The notes beneath the pieces were generated by a model that made no database searches, was not told the DNA's origin, and worked only from the letters and a program-made list of their open reading frames with translations. 64,000 nucleotides of DNA from VKMB-3413 sp041027365. Lineage in GTDB: Bacteria > Pseudomonadota > Alphaproteobacteria > Rhizobiales > Rhizobiaceae. This document shows positions 32,776 to 41,831 of the stretch, one piece after another. Positions within the stretch are counted from its first letter, which is position 1. Every line of letters begins with the position of its first letter. Where the stretch lies: contig NZ_JBFTEH010000012.1 in the NCBI RefSeq assembly GCF_041027365.1, forward strand, positions 1 to 64,000. The letters are read 5' to 3'. The position numbers and the translations under genes were made by a program.

Positions 32776-33825
32776 ATGATCTTCGCTTCCGATAACTGGT
32801 CCGGGGCGCACCCGGCGATCAACGCCGCGCTCAGCGCCCACAGCGCCGGCATGGCCACCGCCTATGGCGCGAGCGACCTCGACAGGAAAGTCGAGCGCCG
32901 CTTCGACGAGATCTTCGAGCGCGAGGTCGCCGTCTTCTTCGTCGGCACCGGCACGGCGGCGAACTCGCTGGCGCTCGCCTCGGTCAACCGGCCGGGCGGC
33001 GTCGTCCTCTGCCACCGCGAGGCGCATATCGTCGAGGACGAGTGCGGGGCGCCGGAATTCTTCACCCACGGCGCGCGCATGGCGCCGATCGACGGGCCGA
33101 ACGGGCTGATCGACCCGGCGAATTTGAAGCGCGAGATGGCGCGGTTCAAGCCGGACCACGTGCATGCGGGACAGCCGATGGCGGTCTCGATCAGCCAGCC
33201 CGGCGAGGCCGGCACGCTCTATACGCCGGATCAGATCCAGGCGATCGCCGACATCGCCCATGGCCGCGGCCTGACGCTGCACATGGACGGGGCGCGCTTT
33301 GCCAACGGCCTCGTCGCCTCCGGCCTCTCGCCCGCCGAGATGACCTGGAAGCGCGGCGTCGACATTTTGTCCTTCGGCGCCACCAAGAACGGCTGCTGGT
33401 GCGCCGAGGCGATCGTCGTGTTCGACCCGGCGAAGGCGACGCAGTTCCCCTATATCCGCAAGCGCGGCGCCCAGCTCTTCTCCAAGACCCGCTTCGTCGC
33501 CGCCCAGCTCATGGCCTATTTCGAGGACGGGCTGTGGCTGGAGATGGCGGCGCATTCGAACGCCATGGCCGACCGGCTGCGCGCCGGCCTCGCCGCCAGC
33601 CGCAACGCCCGCGAGGGCTGGCCGACCCAGTCGAACGAGATCTTCGCCATCCTGAAGACCGAGGTCGCCGAGAAGCTCAAGGCTGCCGGCGCCGTGTTCT
33701 ACGACTGGAACGTGCCGCACGGCATGCCCGACCTCGTCGGCGAGGACGAGACGCTGGTGCGCCTAGTCACCAGCTGGTCGACCAGCGAGGCCGATGTCGA
33801 CGGCTTCTGCGAGCGGCTCGGCTGA
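32776..33825 (+). CDS. Low-specificity threonine aldolase / beta-eliminating lyase (PLP enzyme)
   Basis: The 349-aa protein is a fold-type I PLP enzyme of the threonine aldolase family, which cleaves L-threonine or allo-threonine to glycine and acetaldehyde. Visible features are FASDNWSGAHPA at the N-terminus, the cofactor contact FFVGTGTAANSLAL, the Asp in LHMDGARFANG and the PLP-binding Lys in SFGATKNGCW. The length fits the family (about 340-350). It is a single gene, probably cytoplasmic. A broader aromatic amino acid beta-eliminating lyase label would also fit. Confidence 0.88.
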   Translation: MIFASDNWSGAHPAINAALSAHSAGMATAYGASDLDRKVERRFDEIFEREVAVFFVGTGTAANSLALASVNRPGGVVLCHREAHIVEDECGAPEFFTHGARMAPIDGPNGLIDPANLKREMARFKPDHVHAGQPMAVSISQPGEAGTLYTPDQIQAIADIAHGRGLTLHMDGARFANGLVASGLSPAEMTWKRGVDILSFGATKNGCWCAEAIVVFDPAKATQFPYIRKRGAQLFSKTRFVAAQLMAYFEDGLWLEMAAHSNAMADRLRAGLAASRNAREGWPTQSNEIFAILKTEVAEKLKAAGAVFYDWNVPHGMPDLVGEDETLVRLVTSWSTSEADVDGFCERLG

Positions 33826-33903
33826 GGCGCCGCGGCCTGCTCGGCTGAACACCCGCCGTCCGCAGGCAGAAACAAGTCCCCGCGCCACCCAGCCGAGCGA
33901 TGA

Positions 33904-35418
33904 TCAGTCGGCGGCGGCGGGTTCGCGGGTCGGCAGCGGCGCCGGCGCCCGCGCCGGCAGGCGGATCTCGAAGCGGGCGCCGGGCGCCCCCCGCTCCGCC
34001 AGCGCGATCGTCCCGCCATGCGCCTCGACGATCTCCGCCGCGATGGCGAGGCCGAGGCCGGTGCCGCCGGTGCGCGCCGAGCCGCGGAAGGCGCGAAAGA
34101 GGTTCTCCCGCGCCCGCTCCGGCAGGCCGGGTCCGGTGTCCTCGACGGAGATGACGGTCTCGCCGGAGGCGGCCTCCTCCGCGGCGACGGTGATCCGCTT
34201 CACCACCCCCGCCTGATCCGACCCCTCGCCCTGCAGCGCCTCCGCCGCGTTGCGGCAGAGATTGACGAGGACGCGGTGGAACTGCTCGGGATCGACCGCG
34301 ATCTCGGTCTCGGCCGGCACGCGGTTGACAAGCTCGACGCCCGCCTCCTCGGGCACCGCCAGCATGGCGAAGACGTCGTCGACGAGCCGGGCGAGCCGCA
34401 CCTTGCGGCGCACCGGCGTGCGCTCGACCGCCTTGCCGTAGGCGAGCACCGACTGGGTGTAGTGCAGCGCCCGGTCGAGGCTCTTCAGGAGCAGCGGCGC
34501 GAAGCGCTGGACATGCGGGTCGGGCAGCGTCGCCAGCCGGTCGGAGATCATCTGCGCCGAGGCGAGGATGTTTCGAAGGTCGTGGTTGATCTTCGACACC
34601 GCGAGGCCGAGGTCGGCGAGATGGCGCTGCTCGCGCAGCGTCTCGGCGAGGCGCGTCTGCATCGCCGCGAGTTCCGCCTCGGCGACGCCGATCTCGTCGG
34701 CCCGCGGGCTCGGCCGGATGATCCGCTCGCCGTCCGCCGGGTTCTCGCCGAAGCGCACCATGGACTGCGTCATCGCCCGGATCGGGCGGATCAGGTAGCG
34801 GCTGATCGCGCCGAAGACGAGCAGCGCGGCGAACAGCGCGACCGACAGCGACAGGATCAGGATGTTGCGGGAATAGATCAGCATGGCGCGCCGGAGCGGG
34901 CGCTCCGACATCACCACCTCGGCGCCGACCGTCCCGTCGCCCACCGGCCCGAGGATCCGCATCGTCCGCTCGCCGCCGAACAGCAGCGTGTCGAAGGCGC
35001 CGGCGATCAGCGCGCCGGCCCCGACCGTGGCGAGGTCGACCTGGACCTGCGGCACCTCGACCGTCTCGGCCCGCGCGAGTAGGCGCGAGGCGTCGCCCTC
35101 GTGGATGGCGACCAGCTGGGCGTCGAGCGTCTTCAGGAGGCCCGCCTGCTGATGCGGGTCGAGGACCGTGTCGCCCTCGCCGTCGATCTGCTCCGACGCC
35201 GCGCCCGCCACCGCGGCGGCGTCGAGCTTGGCGACGAGCCAGTCGTTGCGGAACTTGGCGATCGAGGGGACGAAGATCAGCACCTCGGCGATCATCACCG
35301 CCAGCATGGTGATGACCAGAAGCCGCGTCGACAGGCGCCGCCGCACGACGGGCCGGTGCTGCGCCTCTGCCGGGTGCCGGATGCCCCGCCCCTGCGGCCT
35401 GTCCGCATCGTCCTGCAA
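33904..35418 (-). CDS. Orphan membrane sensor histidine kinase
   Basis: The 504-aa protein has a transmembrane helix at about 33-52, a periplasmic sensor region (about 53-184), a second helix (185-207), a HAMP-like linker (208-262) and a kinase core. The phosphoacceptor is His279 in SKINHDLRNILAS, a non-classical H-box lacking the HE(L/F)RTPL form. The ATPase domain has LVNLCRNAAEA (N box), VEDTGPGLP (G1) and GGTGLGLAIAAEI (G2). No response regulator is adjacent, so the partner is elsewhere. It is 60 bp downstream of the flavoprotein gene on the same strand. Confidence 0.87.
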   Translation of the reverse strand: MQDDADRPQGRGIRHPAEAQHRPVVRRRLSTRLLVITMLAVMIAEVLIFVPSIAKFRNDWLVAKLDAAAVAGAASEQIDGEGDTVLDPHQQAGLLKTLDAQLVAIHEGDASRLLARAETVEVPQVQVDLATVGAGALIAGAFDTLLFGGERTMRILGPVGDGTVGAEVVMSERPLRRAMLIYSRNILILSLSVALFAALLVFGAISRYLIRPIRAMTQSMVRFGENPADGERIIRPSPRADEIGVAEAELAAMQTRLAETLREQRHLADLGLAVSKINHDLRNILASAQMISDRLATLPDPHVQRFAPLLLKSLDRALHYTQSVLAYGKAVERTPVRRKVRLARLVDDVFAMLAVPEEAGVELVNRVPAETEIAVDPEQFHRVLVNLCRNAAEALQGEGSDQAGVVKRITVAAEEAASGETVISVEDTGPGLPERARENLFRAFRGSARTGGTGLGLAIAAEIVEAHGGTIALAERGAPGARFEIRLPARAPAPLPTREPAAAD

Positions 35419-35478
35419 ACTGATTGCGCTTCCCCGATCGGCGTTGCGACGCTTCTGTCCGTCCCTCGCCGGAAGGGC

Positions 35479-36906
35479 TCAGCCCAGCCGGCTCAGAAGC
35501 GCGACCGCGCGGCGCACCAAGGGACGCCGCGCATAGGGCTGATAGTAGGAAACGGCGGCGCGTTTGCCAATTTCGGCAAAGGTTGGATAGGGCGAAACGA
35601 AATCGGCCAGGGCGGAGAGCTTCAGGCCGCGCGAGATCGCCAGCGAGAAGAGATTGGTCATCTCGCCGGCCTCTGCGCCGACGACGCCGGCCCCGATCAG
35701 CCGTCCGCCCTTTCCGACCAACAACTTGACCAGCCCCTCGGTCCGCCGCTCCGCCTGCGCCCGGTCGTTCTCGGCAAGGGGCCAGCGCAGCACCTCGACC
35801 GCCATGCCGCGCACCTCCGCTTCGGCCTCGGTCGGCCCGACCTGGCCGAGTTCGGGCTCGGTGAAGGTGACATGCGGCAGTTGGTCGCGTCGCTCCTTCA
35901 CCGGCAGCCGGAACAGGATGGCGCGGATGACGAGGCCGGCGTGATAGTTCGCGACATGGGTGAACTGCGGCCCGCCCGCGATGTCTCCGATCGCATAGAC
36001 GCGCCGGTTGCTGCTGCGCAGGTCGCGCCCGACCGAAATGCCCTTGCGGTCGAAGGCGATCCCCCCGACCTCCAGCCCCAGCCCCTCGACGTTCGGCTTG
36101 CGCCCGACCGCCACGAGGATGTGGCTACCGCGGACCGTCTCGCGGGTCCCGTCCGGCCGCTGCATCTCCACCGCGACGGCGCCCGCCCCGCCGGACACGC
36201 CGACGACGCTCGCCCGCTCGGTGATGGTGACGCCTTCCTCGCGCAGCCGCCGCAGGACGACGGCGGACAGCTCCGGATCGTCGCGGCCGAGCGCGCGCTC
36301 GCCTTCGATGACGGTGACGGCCGAGCCGAGCCGGCGATGCGCCTGCGCGAGTTCGATGCCGATCGGTCCGCCGCCGACGATCACGAGGTGCTCCGGCCGC
36401 TCGCGCAGGCCGAAGACCGACTCGTTGGTGAGATAGGGCATACCCGACAGACCCTCGATCGGCGGAACCAGCGGCGAGGATCCGGCCGCGACGACGAAGC
36501 GCCGAGCCCGGATCAGCTGTCCGCCTGCCGAGACAGTGCGCGGATCGACGAAGGCGGCATCCGCCTTGATCACCGTCACGCCGAGGCTCTCGAAGCGCTC
36601 GACCGAATCGTTCGGCGCGATGGCGGCGATGACGCGCGCGACATGATCCTTCACCGCGGAAAAATCGACCCGCGGCTCACCGGCAGATATGCCGAACGCC
36701 GGCGCCTCGCGGATTGCGGCTGCGTGCCGGCCTGCCGCGATCAGCGCCTTGGAGGGCACGCAGCCATAGTTGAGGCAGTCGCCGCCCATCGCCCCGCGCT
36801 CGACGAGGACGACGGAGGCGCCGAAGGCCGCTGCGGCCGCGGCGGTGCTGAGACCGCCGGAGCCGGCGCCGATGACGCAGATGTCCGGCGAGAGGATGGA
36901 TGCCAT
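35479..36906 (-). CDS. Pyridine nucleotide-disulphide oxidoreductase (MerA/Lpd-like flavoprotein)
   Basis: The 475-aa protein has the FAD motif GAGSGGLSTAAAAAAFGA (13-30), redox pair CLNYGC (44-49), NAD motif VIVGGGPIGIELAQAHRRLG and the second FAD block YAIGDIAGG. At the dimer interface the usual His-Pro of lipoamide dehydrogenase is replaced by SPYPTFAE, i.e. a Tyr as in mercuric reductase; the paired C-terminal cysteines of MerA are absent. Proteins of this type are often encoded next to a TVP38/DedA-like protein, as here (3-bp gap). The substrate is unknown. Confidence 0.87.
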   Translation of the reverse strand: MASILSPDICVIGAGSGGLSTAAAAAAFGASVVLVERGAMGGDCLNYGCVPSKALIAAGRHAAAIREAPAFGISAGEPRVDFSAVKDHVARVIAAIAPNDSVERFESLGVTVIKADAAFVDPRTVSAGGQLIRARRFVVAAGSSPLVPPIEGLSGMPYLTNESVFGLRERPEHLVIVGGGPIGIELAQAHRRLGSAVTVIEGERALGRDDPELSAVVLRRLREEGVTITERASVVGVSGGAGAVAVEMQRPDGTRETVRGSHILVAVGRKPNVEGLGLEVGGIAFDRKGISVGRDLRSSNRRVYAIGDIAGGPQFTHVANYHAGLVIRAILFRLPVKERRDQLPHVTFTEPELGQVGPTEAEAEVRGMAVEVLRWPLAENDRAQAERRTEGLVKLLVGKGGRLIGAGVVGAEAGEMTNLFSLAISRGLKLSALADFVSPYPTFAEIGKRAAVSYYQPYARRPLVRRAVALLSRLG

Positions 36907-36909
36907 CGG

Positions 36910-37665
36910 CTAGAGCCCTTCGGCTTTGACGACCGTCTGGCCCGGCCGGCGGCGCAGCACGGTCTTCTTCAGGACGAGACCGGCGAGGCCGAGCGCCGCG
37001 AGCCCGAAAAGCGCGATCGTCACCTCCGGCGTCACCAGGGACGACAGGCCGACGCCGTGATCGGCCGCCCGCATCAGCGATTCGTCGAGACCGCTGCCGA
37101 GGAACGCGTAGACCAGCGAGCCCGGAATGATGCCGAGGAAGGTCGCCGCGACATAGGTCGTGAGCGAAATGTCGAAGAAGGCCGGCGCGATGTTCACCGC
37201 GAAGAACGGCAGCGCCGGCGTCAGGCGCAGGACCAGGAGATAGGCGAAGGCGTCGTCCCGGAAGCCCTCGGCAAATCGCTTCAGCGCCCCGCCCGTGCGT
37301 CGCCGCAGGAAATCGCCCACGGCGTAGCGGGCGGCGAGAAACAGCGCCGTCGCCCCGATCGTCGCACCGACGACGGTGAGCACGCCCCCGAGGAGCCAGC
37401 CGAAGAGGAAGCCGCCCGCGACCGTGACCAGCGAGGCGGCGGGAAAGGAGACCGCGACGAGCGTTGCATAGAGGGCGACAAATCCCGCTGCGGCGAGCGC
37501 CGTATGATTCTCCACGGTTTCGCGGAGCATCGCGCGGCTGTCGAGGAAACTGTCGAGCGAAACGAGCCGCTGCAGCCCGAATGCGTAGCCGAGCGCCAGA
37601 AACGCGGCGAGCAGGGCGAGCGGCAGGAGACGGCGCCAGAGCGGCATCTCTCGAGGCGATTCCAT
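36910..37665 (-). CDS. TVP38/TMEM64 family (DedA-like) membrane protein
   Basis: The 251-aa protein has about six hydrophobic segments and the SNARE-associated/VTT-domain core: FPAASLVTVAGGFLFGWLLG and FFAVNIAPAFFDISLTTYVA, with GIIPGSLVYAFLGSGLDESL. VTT-domain proteins act in lipid or polyprenyl-phosphate transbilayer movement. I chose the second of two tandem ATGs (37663-37665), which has AGGAG at proper spacing; the first (37668) is too close. Operon partner of the downstream flavoprotein. Confidence 0.86.
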   Translation of the reverse strand: MESPREMPLWRRLLPLALLAAFLALGYAFGLQRLVSLDSFLDSRAMLRETVENHTALAAAGFVALYATLVAVSFPAASLVTVAGGFLFGWLLGGVLTVVGATIGATALFLAARYAVGDFLRRRTGGALKRFAEGFRDDAFAYLLVLRLTPALPFFAVNIAPAFFDISLTTYVAATFLGIIPGSLVYAFLGSGLDESLMRAADHGVGLSSLVTPEVTIALFGLAALGLAGLVLKKTVLRRRPGQTVVKAEGL

Positions 37666-38106
37666 CATCTCTCCTCTCGTCTGCCGCAGTTCACGCGTCG
37701 GCGCGCACGCTTCCTTGCGCAGGCCGACGCTGGCCGGAGAGGACAGCGGAACCCGCCACCCGTCAAGCGTCTCACGCCTTATTGAGCCTTGCGTCAAAAT
37801 CGGCGCCCCTCGGTATGCTGCGGCATCTGTCGCTCATTCGCATCGGCAACCGCCGGCGTTACGTGAGGCGGGCGCGCTCGTCCCGAACGGCGACTCGCCA
37901 AGCGGCTCGCCCGTGGGCGGAGGCGCGGCGGCAGGACAGCGCCAGGGTCGCGGCGCATTGACTTTTGCGCTGTCCTCTTCCTATAAGCCGCCCTACGAGC
38001 GGGCGGCGTTCCGCGCGACGGCGTTCTGCGCCCGTGCGTCCACGCCCGTTTTCCGGTTTAGACAGCATGATGGAAGGGCCCGCCCGGAAGGCGCGGGAAG
38101 ATCACG
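37666..38106. other. Intergenic region upstream of rpmH
   Basis: This 441-bp spacer between the divergent TVP38 gene and rpmH holds the rpmH promoter at 37958-37986. I see no other gene or RNA in it. Confidence 0.6.
37958..37986 (+). promoter_or_regulatory. Promoter of rpmH-rnpA-yidC
   Basis: TTGACT (37958-37963) and CTATAA (37981-37986) are separated by 17 bp, matching the alphaproteobacterial sigma-70 consensus. Transcription would start about 110 bp before rpmH, leaving a leader typical of this operon. Confidence 0.75.
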
Positions 38107-38241
38107 ATGAAGCGTACCTACCAGCCGTCGCGGCTCGTCCGCAAACGTCGTCATGGCTTTCGCGCGCGCATGGCCACCAAGGGCGGCCAGAAGGTCATCG
38201 CAGCCCGCCGGGCACGCGGCCGCAAGCGGCTGTCGGCTTAA
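38107..38241 (+). CDS. rpmH: 50S ribosomal protein L34
   Basis: A 44-aa, very basic protein starting MKRTYQPSRLVRKRRHGFRA and ending GRKRLSA, the invariant L34 sequence. It is a component of the large ribosomal subunit. ATG at 38107. First gene of the conserved rpmH-rnpA-yidC operon; rnpA begins 29 bp after its stop. Confidence 0.98.
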   Translation: MKRTYQPSRLVRKRRHGFRARMATKGGQKVIAARRARGRKRLSA

Positions 38242-38270
38242 GCCGGCCGGAGCGCGACGCGCCGCCGCCT

Positions 38271-38660
38271 ATGGCCGCGGGAAAGCTCAAGAAGCGCGCG
38301 GAATTCCTGGCCGCGCGGAAGGGCCGTCGCTTGAACGGCCCGTTTTTCTTTATCGAGGCGCTTGACCGGGGCGATGACGGGCCACCACGTGTGGGCCTGA
38401 CGGTCACGCGCAAGGTCGGCAATGCCGTCGTGCGCAACCGGATCAGGCGACGCCTGCGGGAGGCGATTCGGCTGTTCGGAGCCGCCGGCATGGAGCGCGG
38501 CCTCGACTATGTGGTCGTCGCGCGGCGAGAGGTCTACGACGTGCCGTTCGACGTCCTCTCCGACGAGATCTCGCGGCGGATCTTGCGCACACGGAAGCCG
38601 GAGCCTGACTTGGCCGGCATGAAGCGACGCCCGAAAGAGCGTCGATCGGGGTCTGACTAA
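38271..38660 (+). CDS. rnpA: Ribonuclease P protein component
   Basis: The 129-aa basic protein assists the catalytic RNA in removing tRNA 5' leaders. The start KLKKRAEFLAARKGRRLNGP and the RNR motif NAVVRNRIRRRLREAIRL (51-68) are diagnostic. ATG at 38271 lies in the usual position; longer frames upstream overlap rpmH. Its stop overlaps the yidC ATG by one base. Confidence 0.96.
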   Translation: MAAGKLKKRAEFLAARKGRRLNGPFFFIEALDRGDDGPPRVGLTVTRKVGNAVVRNRIRRRLREAIRLFGAAGMERGLDYVVVARREVYDVPFDVLSDEISRRILRTRKPEPDLAGMKRRPKERRSGSD

Positions 38661-40507
38661 TGGAAAACAACCGCAACTTCCTGATCGCTATGGTGCTGTC
38701 CGTCGCGGTCCTGGTCGGCTGGCAGTTCCTGGTGGTCAATCCCCGGACCGAGGCGCAGCGGCAGCAGGAAGCGGCCCAGAAGGCTGCGACGCACAATCAG
38801 GCGGTGACGCAGAACCCGGGCTCGCTGCAGACCCCGCAGACGCCCGCCGGCACGCCGCAGACCGACGTCGCCGCCCCGTCGGGCCGCGAGAGCGTGGTTC
38901 CGCAGGATGCCGGCCAGCCGAAGCCGGCGGAGAATCGCGCCACGGCGCTTGCCGCCAGCCAGCGCGTGAAGATCGAGACGCCGGCGCTCTCCGGCTCGAT
39001 CAACCTCACCGGCGCCCGCCTCGACGACCTGCGCCTCAAGAACTACCACGAGACGGTCGACAAGAACTCGCCGAGCATCGTGCTGCTCTCGCCCGAGGCG
39101 ACCCCGAACGGCTACTTCGCCGAGTTCGGCTATCTCGGCAAGAATGCCGGCCAGCTGCCCGGACCGAACACGCGGTGGAGCGTCGAGGGCAATTCGACGC
39201 TGACGCCGCAGTCCCCCGTGACGCTGACGACGACCAACGGGGCGGGCGTGACCTTCCAGCGCAAGATCTCCGTCGACGACCAGTTCATGTTCACGGTCGA
39301 GGACACGATCAGGAACACCGGCTCGGCGCCCGTGACCCTGTCCTCCTATGGGCGCGTCGCGCGCTACTCCAAGCCGGAGGACCGGTCGAGCTACGTGCTG
39401 TTCGAGGGCCTGCTCGGCGTCTTCGGCGACGCCGGCCTGACCGAGGAGAAATACTCCTCGGTCGAGAGCGACAAGACGGTCTCTCCGCCCAAGGCGACGA
39501 GCGGCTGGCTCGGCATCACCGACAAGTACTGGGCGACGACGCTGATTCCGGAAGGCAAGTCGGCCTTCCAGTCGCGCTTCCTCTACCTCGCCGATGCCGC
39601 GCGGCCGCACTACCAGACGGAATATGTCGACGATCCGATGACGATCGCCCCCGGCGCCTCGGCGACGGTCTCCGCCCACACCTTTGCCGGCGCCAAGGTG
39701 GTCGACGTCATCGACGCCTACGAGAAGAACCTCAACATCCGGCAGTTCGGCCAGCTGATCGACTGGGGCTGGTTCTATTTCATCACCCGGCCGATGTTCC
39801 ACGGCCTGGATTTCCTCTACCGCCTGTTCGGGAATTTCGGCCTCGCCATCATCTCGATGGTCGTCATCCTGAAGATCTGCTTCTTCCCGCTCGCCGCCCG
39901 CTCCTACAAATCCATGGCGAAGATGAAGACGCTGCAGCCCAAGCTCACCGAGCTGCGCGAGCGTTTCAAGGACGACAAGCAGAAGCAGCAGCAGGAGATG
40001 ATGCGGATCTACAAGGAGGAGAAGGTCAATCCGGCCGCCGGCTGCTGGCCGATGCTCATCCAGATCCCGGTCTTCTTCGCGCTCTACAAGAACCTCTACA
40101 TCACCATCGAGATGCGGCATGCGCCGTTCTTCGGCTGGATCCAGGATCTGGCGGCGCCCGATCCGACCTCGATCTTCAACCTGTTCGGCCTGATCCCGTT
40201 CACGCCGCCGCATGTGCTGATGATCGGCGTGTGGCCGATCCTGATGGGCATCACCATGTTCATCCAGATGCGGCTGAACCCGACGCCGCCGGACCCGACG
40301 CAGCAGCTGATCTTCACCTGGATGCCGGTGGTGTTCACCTACATGCTGTCGTCCTTCCCGGCCGGCCTCGTCATCTACTGGACTTGCAACAACACGCTGT
40401 CGATCATCCAGCAGTCGGTGATCATGAAGCGCAACGGCGCGAAGATCGAGCTGTTCGACAACATGCGCGGCATGTTCCGACGACGAGAAAAGCCGTCGGA
40501 GGGATGA
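38660..40507 (+). CDS. yidC: Membrane protein insertase YidC
   Basis: YidC inserts and folds inner-membrane proteins, alone or with SecYEG. The 615-aa product begins with the expected first helix (NRNFLIAMVLSVAVLVGWQF), a Gln/Pro-rich linker, the large periplasmic beta domain (about 110-340) and the conserved five-helix insertase core with the hydrophilic-groove Arg in FPLAARSYKSMAKMKTLQPK. Typical hallmarks PMLIQIPVFFALYKNL and YMLSSFPAGLVIYWTCNN follow. It ends at an intrinsic terminator. Confidence 0.97.
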   Translation: MENNRNFLIAMVLSVAVLVGWQFLVVNPRTEAQRQQEAAQKAATHNQAVTQNPGSLQTPQTPAGTPQTDVAAPSGRESVVPQDAGQPKPAENRATALAASQRVKIETPALSGSINLTGARLDDLRLKNYHETVDKNSPSIVLLSPEATPNGYFAEFGYLGKNAGQLPGPNTRWSVEGNSTLTPQSPVTLTTTNGAGVTFQRKISVDDQFMFTVEDTIRNTGSAPVTLSSYGRVARYSKPEDRSSYVLFEGLLGVFGDAGLTEEKYSSVESDKTVSPPKATSGWLGITDKYWATTLIPEGKSAFQSRFLYLADAARPHYQTEYVDDPMTIAPGASATVSAHTFAGAKVVDVIDAYEKNLNIRQFGQLIDWGWFYFITRPMFHGLDFLYRLFGNFGLAIISMVVILKICFFPLAARSYKSMAKMKTLQPKLTELRERFKDDKQKQQQEMMRIYKEEKVNPAAGCWPMLIQIPVFFALYKNLYITIEMRHAPFFGWIQDLAAPDPTSIFNLFGLIPFTPPHVLMIGVWPILMGITMFIQMRLNPTPPDPTQQLIFTWMPVVFTYMLSSFPAGLVIYWTCNNTLSIIQQSVIMKRNGAKIELFDNMRGMFRRREKPSEG

Positions 40508-40513
40508 CAGTCC

Positions 40514-40544
40514 AAGAGCCCGGCGGGACCTGCCGGGCTCTTTT
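40514..40544 (+). terminator. Intrinsic terminator after yidC
   Basis: An 11-bp perfect stem (AAGAGCCCGGC, 40514-40524, with 40532-40542) with loop GGGACCT and the run TCTTTT. It ends the rpmH-rnpA-yidC unit, although engB follows closely on the same strand and may be partly fed by read-through. Confidence 0.85.
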
Positions 40545-40589
40545 GATATGGAGAGGCCTCCCGCTGCCCGCGCGACCCATGGAGACGGC

Positions 40590-41270
40590 ATGACCGACAC
40601 GAATTCTTCCGCGACATCCGCAGTTGCGGCCCCCGGCGTGGCCGACCGCCGCTTCTTCGAAAAGCCGTGGGTGTTCGTGCGCGGCGTGCCGGCGCTGAAA
40701 TTCCTGCCGCCGGAAGGGCCGCCGGAGGTCGCCTTCGCCGGTCGCTCGAACGTCGGCAAGTCCTCGCTGATCAACGCGCTGCTGCGCCAGAAGGGGCTCG
40801 CGCGCACCTCCAACACGCCGGGCCGGACGCAGGAGCTGAACTTCTTCGTTCCCGACGGCTACGGCGATCCCGCCGCCGGCCTGCCGCCGATCGCCCTCGT
40901 CGACATGCCCGGCTACGGCTATGCACAGGCGCCGAAGGAGCAGGTGGACGCCTGGACGCGGCTGGTCTTCGACTATCTGCGCGGCCGCACCAGCCTGAAG
41001 CGGGTGTTCGTGCTCATCGACGCGCGGCACGGGATCAAGGCGAACGACGCCGAGGTGATGGATCTCCTCGACAAGGCGGCGATGTCCTACCAGATCGTCC
41101 TCACCAAGACCGACAAGATTAAGGCGCCGGCCGTGCCGAAGCTCGCCGAGGCGACGCTGGAGGCGATCAGGCGGCGGCCGGCCGCCTTTCCGAGCCTGAT
41201 CGCGACGTCGTCCGAAAAGGGCGTCGGGCTGGACGAGCTGAAGGCGGAGATCCTCGGCCTCTGCGCCTGA
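40590..41270 (+). CDS. engB: Ribosome biogenesis GTPase YihA/YsxC/EngB
   Basis: The 226-aa protein is a TRAFAC GTPase needed for large-subunit assembly. G1 GRSNVGKSSL (51-60), G2 Thr in SNTPGRTQ, G3 DMPGYGYA and G4 TKTDK are all present. The ATG at 40590 is preceded by GGAGACGG. yidC-engB adjacency is conserved in Hyphomicrobiales. Its stop is 9 bp from the convergent phosphatase gene. Confidence 0.94.
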   Translation: MTDTNSSATSAVAAPGVADRRFFEKPWVFVRGVPALKFLPPEGPPEVAFAGRSNVGKSSLINALLRQKGLARTSNTPGRTQELNFFVPDGYGDPAAGLPPIALVDMPGYGYAQAPKEQVDAWTRLVFDYLRGRTSLKRVFVLIDARHGIKANDAEVMDLLDKAAMSYQIVLTKTDKIKAPAVPKLAEATLEAIRRRPAAFPSLIATSSEKGVGLDELKAEILGLCA

Positions 41271-41279
41271 GGAGAGGCG

Positions 41280-41738
41280 TCAGCGGGCTGACGGCAGCAG
41301 CCTCTCACGGATCTGCCGCTCGATCCGGGCATAGACGTCGCGATAGGCATCGAGGATCTGCTCGCGCGTGCCCTCCGTGGCGGAGGGATCCGGCATCGGC
41401 CAGAACTCGACCTCCACCGAACTGGTGCCGGTCGCATCCAGCGCCGCATGATGGGCTTCCGGCGCCATGGTGACGATCAGGTCGAAATAGCCGTCGGCGA
41501 GGTCCTCGTAGCGCTGCGGCCGGCGCTCGCCGAGATCGAGCCCGTGCTCCCGAAGGACGGTGTCCACGAACGGATCGCGCTGGCCGGTGCGCACGCCGGC
41601 GGAGGCGATGTAGATCGACGCGGGCAGCATCGCGCGCGCGATCGCCTCGGCCATCGGCGAGCGGATCGCGTTCATCCCGCACAGGAACAGGACGGAGCCA
41701 AGTCGGGGTACCGGGCCTGAAGCGTCCGCAGCGTTCAT
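41280..41738 (-). CDS. Low-molecular-weight protein-tyrosine-phosphatase-like protein
   Basis: The 152-aa protein has the P-loop CX5R(S) near the N-terminus, CGMNAIRSP (Cys20-Arg26), and the general acid in WPMPDPS. It belongs to the LMW-PTP/arsenate reductase superfamily. In Hyphomicrobiales this gene normally follows hisD and the UPF0262 gene, and the same order is kept here. The substrate is unknown; arsenate reductase activity is less likely because further redox cysteines are lacking. Confidence 0.87.
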   Translation of the reverse strand: MNAADASGPVPRLGSVLFLCGMNAIRSPMAEAIARAMLPASIYIASAGVRTGQRDPFVDTVLREHGLDLGERRPQRYEDLADGYFDLIVTMAPEAHHAALDATGTSSVEVEFWPMPDPSATEGTREQILDAYRDVYARIERQIRERLLPSAR

Positions 41739-41831
41739 TTCACGCGCCTCGCCGGCCGCGCCACCCGAGGGACGGCGACACGGCCCTCCGCAGCGGCGAC
41801 AGTTCCGGCCGGTGCCCGCGCCATCGCCCGC

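Noticed and set aside
32097..32795. Plus-strand 232-aa frame (and a 206-aa minus-strand frame at 32238-32858) in the gene-poor region
   Set aside because: Both are Arg/Pro/Gly-rich, overlap each other and the threonine aldolase start, have no ribosome binding site and no domain.
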